From Clostridium sp. CAG:510 (GTDB taxonomy: Bacteria > Bacillota > Clostridia > Lachnospirales > Lachnospiraceae), in assembly GCA_000434615.1 (NCBI GenBank), contig FR880815.1, forward strand, positions 57,736 through 121,735: DNA of 64,000 nt, read 5' to 3'. The notes under the pieces are model-generated. The model worked only from the letters and a program-made list of their open reading frames with translations, was not told where the DNA came from and made no database searches. Of the stretch, positions 1 to 8,282 are shown one piece after another; position 1 is the stretch's first letter, and each line of letters starts with the position of its first letter. The position numbers and the translations under genes are program-made.

Positions 1-116
1 CTAATCATCCAGGCAAAGGGAAGCAGCATGGCAACAGCACCTACTGTAGTTACCACATACCACAGGATTTTTCGCACCAGACTCATCCGCATTCCCATTC
101 TTTTCTTTTTGCTCAT
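1..116 (-). CDS. Sugar ABC transporter permease, MalG type (partial, 3' end outside window)
   Basis: Only the first 38 codons are in the window. The ATG at 116 has a GGAGG ribosome site just upstream. The peptide begins with a basic stretch (MSKKKRMGMRMSLVRK) followed by a first membrane segment ending in LLPFAWMI, the usual opening of the second inner-membrane subunit of carbohydrate ABC importers. It follows the MalF-type permease by 21 bases and the binding-protein gene before that, which is the standard order binding protein - permease - permease. The other minus-strand frame over the same bases has no such features. The call rests on a short stretch but context makes it likely. Confidence 0.75.
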   Translation of the reverse strand, partial: MSKKKRMGMRMSLVRKILWYVVTTVGAVAMLLPFAWMI

Positions 117-137
117 TGATATCCTCCGTTCTATCCT

Positions 138-995
138 CTATTCGCTGTAAACCCAATACTTCTTGGTCCAATTCACCACAAAGGTAAGCAGGAGGATAAT
201 TGCGAACAGTACCCACGCAAGGGCAGTAGCATATCCCATCCGGTAGTGGCTGAAAGCTTCTTCATACAGATATACCATGTAGAAGTTTCCTTCCTTTCCG
301 GCGCCGCCCAGCACATAAGCATCTGTAAACTTTCTGAATGCACCGATAATACCCAGCACCAGATTATAAAATATAACAGGTGTCATTAACGGTACGGTGA
401 TATATCTGACTTTCTGAAAGGTATTTGCACCGTCAATCATTGCCGCTCCGTACAAATCCTCCGGAATATCCTTCAATGCCGCCAGATATGTCAGAAGACC
501 GCCGCCGGCTCCCCAGATAGCCATAATCAGATAAGACGGAAGTACCCAGTTGGGGTCATAGAGCCAATCCGGTCCCTGAATGTGGAAAAATCTCAGTATT
601 CCGTTGAGCAGACCGTAATTGGGGTCCAAAATCCATTTGAATACGATAGCCACCGCTACACCGGAAACGATTGCCGGCATATAATAAATTACACGGAATA
701 TTCCCGTACCTTTGTAGTTTTTTGACAGCAGCACAGCTATTGTCAGGGATGTGGCTATTGTCAGGGGAACCGCTATAATGGCATATCTTACCGTTACCCA
801 TAAACTTCTTATAAAATTTTCTTCCTGAAATAATTTGACATAGTTCTGCAATCCTATAAAATGTGCATTTCCTACAATATCCCAGTCCGTCATGCTGATA
901 TACACCGCTGCCAGCATCGGTAAAGCCGTGAAGACAATTAAACCAATCAGCCATGGCAAAATAAAATAAAATCCTGCTCTTTGCCTTTTTTTCAT
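138..995 (-). CDS. Sugar ABC transporter permease, MalF/UgpA type
   Basis: A 285-residue integral membrane subunit of a carbohydrate importer, acting in the cytoplasmic membrane with the solute-binding lipoprotein encoded upstream. About six hydrophobic segments are visible, beginning at residues 10-32. The EAA-type loop that contacts the ATPase is present near residues 180-210 (LYGAAMIDGANTFQKVRYI). Length is normal for the family. There is no ATPase gene in the visible part of the operon; such systems often share an MsmK-like ATPase encoded elsewhere. The substrate cannot be told from the sequence. Translation probably starts at the ATG at 995 after a GGAAAGGA site. Confidence 0.9.
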   Translation of the reverse strand: MKKRQRAGFYFILPWLIGLIVFTALPMLAAVYISMTDWDIVGNAHFIGLQNYVKLFQEENFIRSLWVTVRYAIIAVPLTIATSLTIAVLLSKNYKGTGIFRVIYYMPAIVSGVAVAIVFKWILDPNYGLLNGILRFFHIQGPDWLYDPNWVLPSYLIMAIWGAGGGLLTYLAALKDIPEDLYGAAMIDGANTFQKVRYITVPLMTPVIFYNLVLGIIGAFRKFTDAYVLGGAGKEGNFYMVYLYEEAFSHYRMGYATALAWVLFAIILLLTFVVNWTKKYWVYSE

Positions 996-1058
996 TCTTT
1001 TCCTTTCCGTCCGTTGCGACTTATCCGCAATTCCGATTTTTTATGTAATAAATACTGC

Positions 1059-2348
1059 TTATCTCTTTTTTATAAGTTCTTCCGAATAGGTCTGAATTTC
1101 ATCCATCTGGGATTTGTAATCAAAACCTGCATCACTCAGCATGGAAACGTAAAGGTTATACCAGAGCTTATCGTTAATATCAGACCATTCCGGTATGTAA
1201 TTAGCGGAACGTGCATACTGCATCGTGTACTCAATCGTATCCATTGCATCCTTTTTCAAGGGGTCAATATTCACAACATTATCCAGAGAATCTTTTACAG
1301 GCGGCGCCACCTTCCATTCAAAAAAGCCCTTTGTAACAGCCTCCAATGCTTTGTATGCCGTCGGGTCACCCTCCAGGGACTTTGCCATTACCGTGGAAGC
1401 GGTCCAGTCAAAGCTCCATGCCCCGCCGTCATCACACACCGGCATGGGCGCATATCCTATTTCAAACTGTTCGCTCTCATCCATAGCGGCAATCTTACTT
1501 TCAAAATTGTCCTGCATACCGCCGAAGTACATTGCTACGCGCTGTTTTTCAAACCATACATTATTATCACCGAGACTTGCTACTTCCGCATATCTGGGGC
1601 TTAAATTTTCCTCCACAATGGTCTGCAGATAGCCCATACCGGTTTTTGCTTCCTCGGAATTCAGTACAATGGTTTCACCGTCATCGGCAATGATATCTCC
1701 GCCGCCTGCCCAGATAAATGTTTCAATATTGGGCCAGCCGTCCACAATAGTACCGTACACGGAATTTCCCTTATATTCCTTTCCGGAAAACTGTCTGCAG
1801 ATATCCAGAAATTCTTCCCATGTCCAGTCATCCGTAGCAGAAGGCATGTTTATTCCGAGTTCATTGAACATATCCTTGTTGTAGTAAATAATCATGGGAT
1901 TGGCAATCCAGGGAAGTCCCCAGTAAGAACCGTTATATTCTGCTGATGCCAAAACACCTTCATAATACATATCCGGTGTAAGTGTTTCACTGCTTTCAAA
2001 CTGCTTGGTCAAATCCGCCAAAGCACCCATTTCCGCATACTTAGATACCAGTTCCTGCGTCATCCAGAAAAAATCAGGACAATTATTTGCGGCAATCTTG
2101 GTTGAAATTTTCACATAATAATCAGAAGGAATACTGAGCACCTCTATACGATACTCTCCGTTTGCCTCCTCATTTACTTTGTCAATTACTTCTTTGAACT
2201 CCTGCAGCTCTGTACCGGCAGCCCATGTGGCAAAAGTATAAACATTCTTTTCTTTCGTTTCCTTCCCACAGCCTGTCAGACACGAAGCCAGCATGGCGAA
2301 CACAAGAAGTAAAGTAACCGTTTTTCCTGCATATCTTCTCTTTTTCAT
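1059..2348 (-). CDS. Carbohydrate ABC transporter solute-binding lipoprotein (family 1)
   Basis: A 429-residue extracellular binding protein anchored by lipid. The N-terminus has a basic start, a hydrophobic core and a lipobox ending at Cys27 (LASCLTGC; the second Cys fits best). The body looks like family 1 binding proteins: FATWAAGTELQEF opening, the NPMIIYYNKDMF hinge region and the WTWEEFLDICRQF motif. It delivers an unknown sugar or oligosaccharide to the two downstream permeases. A GGGAGG ribosome site precedes the ATG. It is the first gene of the operon and carries the only visible promoter, so expression is probably controlled in the 300-base upstream gap. Confidence 0.92.
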   Translation of the reverse strand: MKKRRYAGKTVTLLLVFAMLASCLTGCGKETKEKNVYTFATWAAGTELQEFKEVIDKVNEEANGEYRIEVLSIPSDYYVKISTKIAANNCPDFFWMTQELVSKYAEMGALADLTKQFESSETLTPDMYYEGVLASAEYNGSYWGLPWIANPMIIYYNKDMFNELGINMPSATDDWTWEEFLDICRQFSGKEYKGNSVYGTIVDGWPNIETFIWAGGGDIIADDGETIVLNSEEAKTGMGYLQTIVEENLSPRYAEVASLGDNNVWFEKQRVAMYFGGMQDNFESKIAAMDESEQFEIGYAPMPVCDDGGAWSFDWTASTVMAKSLEGDPTAYKALEAVTKGFFEWKVAPPVKDSLDNVVNIDPLKKDAMDTIEYTMQYARSANYIPEWSDINDKLWYNLYVSMLSDAGFDYKSQMDEIQTYSEELIKKR

Positions 2349-2417
2349 AACGTACCTCCCTTTTGTCTTTTTTATTCATTTGTGATTTGATTTTGTAACT
2401 TTACATTTTATATTTTA

Positions 2418-2447
2418 GTATTATCACAGTGGGAGTATTAATGTCAA
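2418..2447 (-). promoter_or_regulatory. Sigma-A-type promoter of the sugar ABC operon
   Basis: On the minus strand TTGACA (2447-2442) is followed after 18 bases by TAATAC (2423-2418), about 70 bases before the binding-protein start codon. The rest of the 2349-2583 gap is very AT-rich. I see no clear operator in it. Confidence 0.6.
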
Positions 2448-2583
2448 GTATTTTTATACACTTTGTATATTTCAATAGTTTTCAATTTGTTTTTTTATCT
2501 ATTTTGCATAATTTTTATAACTGTACATTTTTGTGTTTCATAGTGATAAAAGTCTTGTTGCTCTTTGTTCCATGCAACTGAAA

Positions 2584-2625
2584 AAAGCAGGTTTAATCCG
2601 TTTTTCTTTCGGTTAAACCTGCTTT
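2584..2625 (-). terminator. Intrinsic terminator after the small membrane-protein gene
   Basis: A 13-bp perfect stem (AAAGCAGGTTTAA with TTAAACCTGCTTT) around a 16-base loop. On the minus strand it is followed by a run of T. It sits 33 bases past the stop of the gene at 2658-3149. Confidence 0.8.
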
Positions 2626-2657
2626 GCAGACAATAATATTCCATTATTCAGATAGTC

Positions 2658-3149
2658 CTAAAAAAGTGTGCACACCCATGCAATCAGGGCACAAACGGGA
2701 ATATAGATAACAAAATGCAAAAGATGCGCCTTTTTGTTATAGCCGAACATATGCGGTCCTACTATGCCTTTTACTTCCGGATAAAAGTGAGGGAAGAAAT
2801 TGGAGTGGCAGAGCAGCACCCAGTCGAAGAAAAGGATATCGTAGATTTCCATGCAGTAAAGTATCACAAGAAATCTTGCAAAGAATTTTAAGAATGTGAA
2901 ACCGTTTCTTATACCGTCCCATATGGAAAGGACTGCTGCCCCCGCAAACAATAAAACTGCGATGACCGCTATCACCCAGCCGATAATGTGCGCGCCGCGA
3001 AATCTTTCCTTTTTATCGGGGATAACTGCTAAAATATCCTTGTGGGCGGAAGAGAAAAATCTCTTATCCTGAATAAATCCGACTCCACCGTACAGCACCA
3101 GAAAATATGCCGCCATAACCATAAGTGTTGCAACTATTGTGATTACCAT
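2658..3149 (-). CDS. Small four-helix membrane protein of unknown function
   Basis: A 163-residue protein that I do not recognise. Four hydrophobic segments are visible at about residues 4-24, 56-76, 86-108 and 142-162, so it is predicted to be integral in the cytoplasmic membrane with little soluble mass. A conserved-looking stretch HSNFFPHFYPEVKGIVGPHM lies between helices 3 and 4. It has a strong ribosome site (AAAGGAGG) and its own terminator, so it is probably a single-gene transcript. The neighbouring 53-bp repeat array lies in its upstream region. No function is inferred. Confidence 0.7.
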   Translation of the reverse strand: MVITIVATLMVMAAYFLVLYGGVGFIQDKRFFSSAHKDILAVIPDKKERFRGAHIIGWVIAVIAVLLFAGAAVLSIWDGIRNGFTFLKFFARFLVILYCMEIYDILFFDWVLLCHSNFFPHFYPEVKGIVGPHMFGYNKKAHLLHFVIYIPVCALIAWVCTLF

Positions 3150-3305
3150 TTTGAACCTCCTTTAGTTACTCTTTTGTATTTCCGGCATGCTGATTATAGC
3201 AGACTAACCAATCCATTACAATATTCTTCAAGTTTGGGGGTTCTTTTCGCTTTCACCATAAGCATCATTGGGCAAGGCTTCCTTTTATGGGGGCTGTTTT
3301 CCGCT

Positions 3306-3554
3306 TTACGTGTATCCCAGCATTTTCTTTCATATCCGCGTAAACTTTTTTCAGTACTTACGCGGATTTCGCAACTCTCCTTCTATTTCCACGTAATTTT
3401 TTTCCAGCCCTTACGCGGATTTTGGGACTCTCCTTCTGTTTCCATGTAATTTTTTTCCAACCTTTACGCGGATTATGAGTTCTTCCTTCCATATCCGCGT
3501 AAACCGTTTTCAATTCTTACGTGTATTTCATAAGCTGTTCTTATTTCCGCGTAA
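3306..3554. repeat. 53-bp tandem repeat with TCCGCGTAA / TTACGCGGA inverted arms
   Basis: The arm TCCRCGTAA starts at 3335, 3388, 3441, 3494 and 3546, and the opposite arm TTACGCGGA or a variant starts at 3306, 3358, 3411, 3464 and 3517, so the period is 53 (once 52). In each full unit the two arm starts are 23 bases apart, giving a 9-bp stem with a 14-base loop. The sequence between hairpins (containing CTCCTTCT) is also shared, so the whole 53-bp unit is repeated about four times. It fills most of the 430-base gap between the genes at 2658 and 3579. One further unit lies at 63969-64000. Confidence 0.85.
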
Positions 3555-3578
3555 ATCACTTTTTTCCGCCACTCACAC

Positions 3579-4325
3579 TCATTCATATTTCTTGCCTGTA
3601 TAATAAATAGGAATAAATAGGGAAAAGACAACTACAAGGATAATGGGTAAAAACATTAACTCACTTATGGGGAGTTTATCAAGAATAAATGTTACTGCCG
3701 GATAGCCAATCATAACAGTACCGCTCCATATTCTTAGGGCGTTTATAATGTGAGGCCAGTTGCTATTGTTAAAATGGATGCCCGGGATATTCATTTTTAC
3801 AATTCCGTCTGTATAAAATGAAATTTTGTTTTCGTCATAATATACCGGGATTTTTTCCTTGGCAAAAATCCAGAAATAAATTCCGAAAAATACTGCTATT
3901 CCTTCAACCGTCCACATGTGAACGGAGGCTCTTTCCATATCCACGCCCAGCAAAAACAACAGAATGCATTCCAATGCCACTAGAAGCACAAAAGCAGAAA
4001 CGGTAACTATCCGTAATTTCAACATTGTTCGCTTCATTGCAGAACGTTGTTCATTTCCTATGGTTAATGTCTCCTGCATCATTTTTTCCACATTGTCTTC
4101 TTTTTCGTCCATGTCCGTCTTCCTTCCCTGAACCAGCTCTGTTACGGAAACGTCCAGAATAAGCGACAATGGCTCCAAAAGAGTGATATCAGGATAGCTT
4201 ATACCCCGTTCCCATTTGCTGACAGCTTTGTCGGAAACAAGAAGTTTATCTGCCAACTCCTTCTGCGTCATGTTTTTTTCTTTCCGAAGTTTACAAATAA
4301 ACAAACCAAATTCCACCTTATCCAT
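3579..4325 (-). CDS. XRE-family regulator with C-terminal membrane segments
   Basis: A 248-residue protein with an N-terminal Cro/C1 helix-turn-helix (about residues 5-62, including MTQKELADKLLVSDKAVSKW) followed by four hydrophobic segments in the C-terminal two thirds. It is probably a membrane-tethered DNA-binding regulator; such fusions are common in Clostridia, often with unknown signals. The ATG at 4325 is chosen over the in-frame ATG at 4343 because AGGAGGG lies five bases upstream of it, inside the longer reading. It is transcribed alone, between the repeat array and the YczE-like gene. The target genes are not evident. Confidence 0.8.
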   Translation of the reverse strand: MDKVEFGLFICKLRKEKNMTQKELADKLLVSDKAVSKWERGISYPDITLLEPLSLILDVSVTELVQGRKTDMDEKEDNVEKMMQETLTIGNEQRSAMKRTMLKLRIVTVSAFVLLVALECILLFLLGVDMERASVHMWTVEGIAVFFGIYFWIFAKEKIPVYYDENKISFYTDGIVKMNIPGIHFNNSNWPHIINALRIWSGTVMIGYPAVTFILDKLPISELMFLPIILVVVFSLFIPIYYTGKKYE

Positions 4326-4440
4326 TGGTTCCCTCCTGTTCATTCCGACATGATTATGACACGGCGGGTTGTATTTTCCAACCGACTGTTAAGCTACCTA
4401 TAGTTTTGACTCTACCGTCGGTTTATTTTTCCTGCAAATC

Positions 4441-5055
4441 TTATATCCGCAAAGCCTTTTTTGCCTTACCGTTTACAAACTGTATTATGGGACCGGATAT
4501 GAGTATGGTAACGACCGTGCAAATCCCGAATTTTCCGCCGAGCAGAACACCGATTATAACCATCAGCGCATCCAGTACCATGCGGACTGTTTTTACCTGC
4601 CAGTTATTCTTTTCCGCAAGCGCAAATGTCAACGCCTCGTAGGAGCCTCTTCCCAGCGACGCCGAAGCATACAGGCCCGTTCCTGCCGCAAAAAGAACGA
4701 TGCCCAGCAGCATAATGAGCAGATTAAGCCATAGATACTCACTGTAAACATGGCAATTTGCAAACAAATCCACGCAGACACTGTATACCACCTGATACAG
4801 GATTGTGCCTATGTGAATTTGCTTTCTGTCATAAAAAAGGGCAAACAAAATCATGACAACCGCCACTGCAAACGATGCCATTCCCATGCTTATATGAAAT
4901 GTCTGAGAAATTCCCTGCCACAGCACGGCAAGGGTTGCCCCGCCAAATCCCGCATATAAAGCAAGCGTGATGCCGTAAGCTGCAATGATGGAGCCTGCCA
5001 CAATCACTATGATTTTTTTAAGTAAATTTCCTGAAAACAAAGTTTTTTCTTTCAT
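4441..5055 (-). CDS. YczE/YyaS/YitT-type membrane protein
   Basis: A 204-residue integral membrane protein with five or six hydrophobic segments, resembling the YczE/YitT group of uncharacterised membrane proteins (GITLALYAGFGGATLAVLW near the start; GLYASASLGRGSYEALTFAL in the middle). A longer reading would begin at a TTG at 5088, but the ATG at 5055 has AAGGAAG at good spacing and avoids overlap with the gene upstream. It probably shares a transcript with the two genes before it (5076-5429 and the TetR gene). Its physiological role is unknown. Confidence 0.7.
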   Translation of the reverse strand: MKEKTLFSGNLLKKIIVIVAGSIIAAYGITLALYAGFGGATLAVLWQGISQTFHISMGMASFAVAVVMILFALFYDRKQIHIGTILYQVVYSVCVDLFANCHVYSEYLWLNLLIMLLGIVLFAAGTGLYASASLGRGSYEALTFALAEKNNWQVKTVRMVLDALMVIIGVLLGGKFGICTVVTILISGPIIQFVNGKAKKALRI

Positions 5056-5075
5056 CACATCTTCCTTTGCGGATT

Positions 5076-5429
5076 TTAAAAACACCAATCAAGCTGTTCT
5101 TTTTCTACCCCTAATTCCATGCATTTTTTGCATACAGACTTCTTTTCTTCTTTATTTTCAAGATGGTATTTTAAAACAACATCCTTAAGCACAATATACT
5201 TATAAACAGCATCCTGAATGTCCACGTACCAAACCATTCCTGATACAGAAGACCGACTTAATGCCTTTGAAAGGTGTTCCGGAAACTCTTCGCAACTGCT
5301 GGTAAAGGAAATGGCAGTCCAGTATTTGGGCGTGTTATTTGTCTTCCAGATTTCAACCTTAACAATCTCAATTTCATCTAAAATCTTTTCATCCTGAATG
5401 CTTTCTTTAATAATTAATCCGGTATACAT
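5076..5429 (-). CDS. Hypothetical protein, 117 residues
   Basis: I do not recognise this protein. It is soluble, with no signal peptide or membrane segment. The middle reads like an alpha/beta domain (KYWTAISFTSSCEEFPEHL; GMVWYVDIQDAVYKYIVLKD), and the C-terminus carries a CKKC pair and a further Cys near the end (CKKCMELGVEKEQLDWCF), which could bind metal or be redox-active. It lies between a TetR gene and a YczE-like gene on the same strand, with 81 and 20 bases of spacing, and may share their transcript. Confidence 0.6.
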   Translation of the reverse strand: MYTGLIIKESIQDEKILDEIEIVKVEIWKTNNTPKYWTAISFTSSCEEFPEHLSKALSRSSVSGMVWYVDIQDAVYKYIVLKDVVLKYHLENKEEKKSVCKKCMELGVEKEQLDWCF

Positions 5430-5510
5430 AATTCCTTCTCATCCTTTCTGTTTTCTTATTTTGAGAAATATATTCTTAAACTCCATTTACAAATATTTCC
5501 AAAAATTCAA

Positions 5511-6038
5511 TTAAAGAGTAATGCCGTTTTTTCCGCCCGTATATAGCGCATGGATTAGCAAAGTCAGTTCTTCCAGCGATATGTCTTTGTCGCGTTTCAG
5601 CCACAGCCGGTACATGGACAGTGATATCGTCATGTGAAATTCCGAAATATAAGATTGCAACGGACTATTATTTATGGTTTCCTCCCTTTCCGGGAGAAGT
5701 TCCTTCATTAACCTGTCCTGAAAATGAACACCGCCGAACGGACCCAGCAATACCTTTAAGTACTGTTCTTTTTCCGACAGCAATCGCAACAGGTCTGTTT
5801 GTGTATGCGTTCCGCTGTTTAATCCTTTCTTAATGTAATGAATTACATCATCTTCTATGTAAATAAGTAACGCATAAATATCCTGAAAATACTCGTAAAA
5901 AGTACTGCGGTTATAACCTGCGGCAGCAATAACATCTTTTACATGAATTTTTTCAATGGGACGCTCCCTGTATAAATCACAAAACGCGGCAATAATATTC
6001 TTTTTTGTCTGTTCCGTCACTTCCGGCTGCTTTTTCAT
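5511..6038 (-). CDS. TetR/AcrR-family transcriptional regulator
   Basis: A 175-residue DNA-binding protein. The N-terminal TetR helix-turn-helix is clear at residues 10-55 (VKDVIAAAGYNRSTFYEYF). The C-terminal half is a variable ligand domain. It is divergent from a flavodoxin gene across a 105-base gap that holds a good promoter for the flavodoxin and two inverted copies of GTCCGACAT, one near each start codon. The likely role is repression of flavodoxin and of itself. The inducer is unknown. Confidence 0.85.
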   Translation of the reverse strand: MKKQPEVTEQTKKNIIAAFCDLYRERPIEKIHVKDVIAAAGYNRSTFYEYFQDIYALLIYIEDDVIHYIKKGLNSGTHTQTDLLRLLSEKEQYLKVLLGPFGGVHFQDRLMKELLPEREETINNSPLQSYISEFHMTISLSMYRLWLKRDKDISLEELTLLIHALYTGGKNGITL

Positions 6039-6048
6039 AAGTTCCTCC

Positions 6049-6126
6049 GTCCGACATTTTCACTGTAACTGATGGTTGATGATGAGTTTAAGTCACTTTA
6101 TAATACTATACAACATGATGTCGGAC
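6049..6126 (+). promoter_or_regulatory. Flavodoxin promoter flanked by inverted 9-mers (candidate TetR operators)
   Basis: TTGATG (6076-6081) and TATAAT (6099-6104) are 17 bases apart. The sequence GTCCGACAT at 6049-6057 recurs in inverted form, ATGTCGGAC, at 6118-6126. The copies lie by the TetR start codon and just downstream of the flavodoxin -10 box, which suits repression of both genes. Binding is inferred. Confidence 0.55.
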
Positions 6127-6143
6127 AAAGAAAGGATGATTTT

Positions 6144-6605
6144 ATGAAGCCAATTATCATTTACTACTCACGTTCCGGTAACACGGAAAAAATTGCATTA
6201 CAGGCTAAAGAAGATTTGAATTGTGAAGCAATCAAGATTGTACCGGAAGAAGCTTACGGAAATTACATTTCCGCCTGCCTGCGGGTGACAAAAGAGAAGA
6301 AAGCGCCTGTCGCTCCGGCATTTTTGACTCCTATTCCGGATTTAAGCGGTTATGACGTGATTTTGCTCGGATATCCCATCTGGGCACAGGACATTCCCCG
6401 CTTTGTAGCGGATTTTATTGAAAAATGCGACCTGACCGGTAAAACTGTCGTTCCTTTTGCCACCTACGGTATGAGCGGTATCAACTGGACCATGAAGCAC
6501 TTAAAACAACTCTGTGTGAATGCAGGTATTAAACTTCCTTTCGACAGCGGTGTTTTCAAAAAAGGAAATTATGAACAATGGATTACCGATGTGAAAAACT
6601 TATAA
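6144..6605 (+). CDS. Flavodoxin
   Basis: A 153-residue FMN-binding electron carrier of the cytoplasm. The N-terminal phosphate-binding loop is clear (IIYYSRSGNTEKIA), followed by the GYDVILLGYPIWAQDIP segment and the PFATYGMSG loop that holds the flavin ring in this family. The start is the ATG at 6144, preceded by AAAGGATG; an upstream extension to 6072 has no ribosome site and would cover the promoter. It is a single gene, divergent from the TetR gene that probably controls it. Its partner enzyme is not shown by the context. Confidence 0.88.
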   Translation: MKPIIIYYSRSGNTEKIALQAKEDLNCEAIKIVPEEAYGNYISACLRVTKEKKAPVAPAFLTPIPDLSGYDVILLGYPIWAQDIPRFVADFIEKCDLTGKTVVPFATYGMSGINWTMKHLKQLCVNAGIKLPFDSGVFKKGNYEQWITDVKNL

Positions 6606-6622
6606 CCCATTGTGCAGGCATT

Positions 6623-7129
6623 TCAGCAGGTTATCAGAGCTTTGTATAATCGCTCCTTCGACGCGCCCGGTGTTTCGTCCAGAGCATATGCAAATTCATC
6701 AATTAACAGCTTCTCAACCTGATTTTTATAAACGGACTCTCTTTGTCCGAATTTTTTGCCGTCTTCTTTTATCTTTTTCTCCTTCTGGCACAATTCTTTG
6801 AATAAAATAAGATGGTCCGTCACGTCGTATTTGGTCAGCAGCTCATCATAATGGGCCGTCAACTGGGTCTGTTTTGCGGCGCAAAAGGGCTTTGTCTGCA
6901 TACTTTCCAGTTCCGCCAGATACCGATAGGCTTCCTGTCGGGAAATGATGTTTCTCATAGAGGCACTTGCACCGACGGGGACATAAAACCGGGAATTGTT
7001 CGTTGCGCATAAGGGGCGCAATGTGTAATACTCTTTTTCTTTGTCCGAAGAAAAGCCGATTTTTCCGATTGCTTCCACTTCACATATTCCGATATTTCTA
7101 TACATGACATGTTCTCCAATCCGAAACAT
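6623..7129 (-). CDS. CarD-family transcriptional regulator
   Basis: A 168-residue protein starting MFRIGEHVMYRNIGICEVEAI, the Tudor-like RNA-polymerase-interacting domain of CarD/CdnL and TRCF proteins, followed by a helical C-terminal part with many charged residues. CarD proteins bind the RNA polymerase beta subunit and stabilise open promoter complexes; the Firmicute versions are poorly studied. A GGAGG lies upstream of the ATG. The gene ends 18 bases from the convergent flavodoxin gene, and no terminator is obvious between them. Confidence 0.85.
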   Translation of the reverse strand: MFRIGEHVMYRNIGICEVEAIGKIGFSSDKEKEYYTLRPLCATNNSRFYVPVGASASMRNIISRQEAYRYLAELESMQTKPFCAAKQTQLTAHYDELLTKYDVTDHLILFKELCQKEKKIKEDGKKFGQRESVYKNQVEKLLIDEFAYALDETPGASKERLYKALITC

Positions 7130-7281
7130 TCCTTTATTCCTCCGCTTCTGAAAATATATGTATATTTTATCATAATTCCGAGCAGATTTTCAAAGGCACT
7201 TTTTCACAAACTTAGATGCTTATACAGTGGTAAAAATGACAACCACCCACTTTGAACCTCCTTATTTTTCCTGAATAACGT

Positions 7282-7331
7282 AAAAATCCGCAAACGGTCT
7301 TAACAAAATTTTAAGTCCGTTTACGGATTTT
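7282..7331 (-). terminator. Terminator-like hairpin after the BAAT-type hydrolase gene
   Basis: AAAATCCG and CGGATTTT form the base of an imperfect hairpin that also pairs AAACGG with CCGTTT. On the minus strand it ends in a T-rich stretch, 18 bases past the stop codon at 7349. The rest of 7130-7348 shows nothing notable. Confidence 0.6.
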
Positions 7332-7348
7332 AGCAAGTCAATATAAGG

Positions 7349-8266
7349 TTACTCCGCCATCCATTTCTTAATAATTCTTGTTACGTTTCTTTCGATGTCA
7401 ATACGGGTTTCCTTGCATTCGCGGGGATATTTTCTGCCGGCAGCAAATACGCGGGTCATCAGATCGCCGCCTATCGGCAGCATGGTTTTTACCATGCCTT
7501 CCGGGAATACAAAATGGGTGCCGTGCTTGTAAACAAAAGCCTCCACCTTGCATTCGTGAGGATGGGTTTTCAGTCTTTCTTCCATACGTCTGACATATTT
7601 TGCGGCTTCCCACAAAACATCATCCTCTGCAGCCACTAAAATAAGAGTGCCTTTTATATTTTCCACCTTGATAAGTTCTTCTTCCTGAACAGGATGTTTC
7701 TTCTCGGACTCCCGGAACATATTAACAGATGCCACAATGTCCTTTCCTTCCTTGCTTTCCTCCTGCATTTTTCTACCGTATTCAGGATGTCTGTACGCAT
7801 AGGGCAGGTAAGGAAGGGGCTTCCCGTGATAAGAAACCGAAGACTCTCCTTCGCCGGGCCATTCCGTAACGCCGTCTCTCTTTCCCTGATAAAATCCTTC
7901 CATGACAAAGTCAGCCGGGGTAAGGGCAAGTGTAAGGGTAATGTCGGGAATATAAGAAGCCGCAATAAGGGAAAGCATTCCCGTAGTGGAAGCGCCGGAA
8001 ATTGCGATTTTTTCATTTCCTCTTTCTTTTAAGAATTTAACAGCTTCTTCCATTCTTTCAAGAGGGTAATTATGATGACCATAATCTTTTTGGGCAGGGC
8101 TCATGGTAAGCACGTTAATATGAAAGGTTTTCTGAAGCCACTTTACAGCCGATTTTGCCATGAAATCCTCAGTATCATCACCGTACATGCCGATGATGGC
8201 AGCCTTTGCACCTTCTACCGGCCAGTAGCAGCCGTAAAATCTCTCTGTTTCTCTTATTTTTTCCAT
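7349..8266 (-). CDS. Alpha/beta hydrolase, BAAT C-terminal (acyl-CoA thioesterase) type
   Basis: A 305-residue cytoplasmic alpha/beta hydrolase. The nucleophile elbow is visible (ISGASTTGMLSLIAASYIPD, Ser in GxSxxG), and a late His (YKHGTHFVFPEGM) can serve as the catalytic base. The general shape is that of the C-terminal domain of bile-acid-CoA:amino acid N-acyltransferase and acyl-CoA thioesterases; no N-terminal domain is present. The natural acyl substrate is unknown. The gene lies 16 bases downstream of a TetR gene on the same strand, so the two form an operon and the TetR protein probably regulates it. Confidence 0.75.
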   Translation of the reverse strand: MEKIRETERFYGCYWPVEGAKAAIIGMYGDDTEDFMAKSAVKWLQKTFHINVLTMSPAQKDYGHHNYPLERMEEAVKFLKERGNEKIAISGASTTGMLSLIAASYIPDITLTLALTPADFVMEGFYQGKRDGVTEWPGEGESSVSYHGKPLPYLPYAYRHPEYGRKMQEESKEGKDIVASVNMFRESEKKHPVQEEELIKVENIKGTLILVAAEDDVLWEAAKYVRRMEERLKTHPHECKVEAFVYKHGTHFVFPEGMVKTMLPIGGDLMTRVFAAGRKYPRECKETRIDIERNVTRIIKKWMAE

Positions 8267-8282
8267 TGCTTTTCCTCCTTTT

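Noticed and set aside
1..216. A 71-residue minus-strand reading frame at the left edge
   Set aside because: It overlaps the start of the MalF-type permease in another frame. The frame starting at 116 gives a signal-like, permease-typical N-terminus with a GGAGG site and fits the operon.
3306..3554. Tandem repeats resembling a CRISPR array
   Set aside because: The stretches between the hairpins are themselves similar from unit to unit, the repeats are imperfect, and no cas genes are near. It is a tandem repeat, not repeats with unique spacers.
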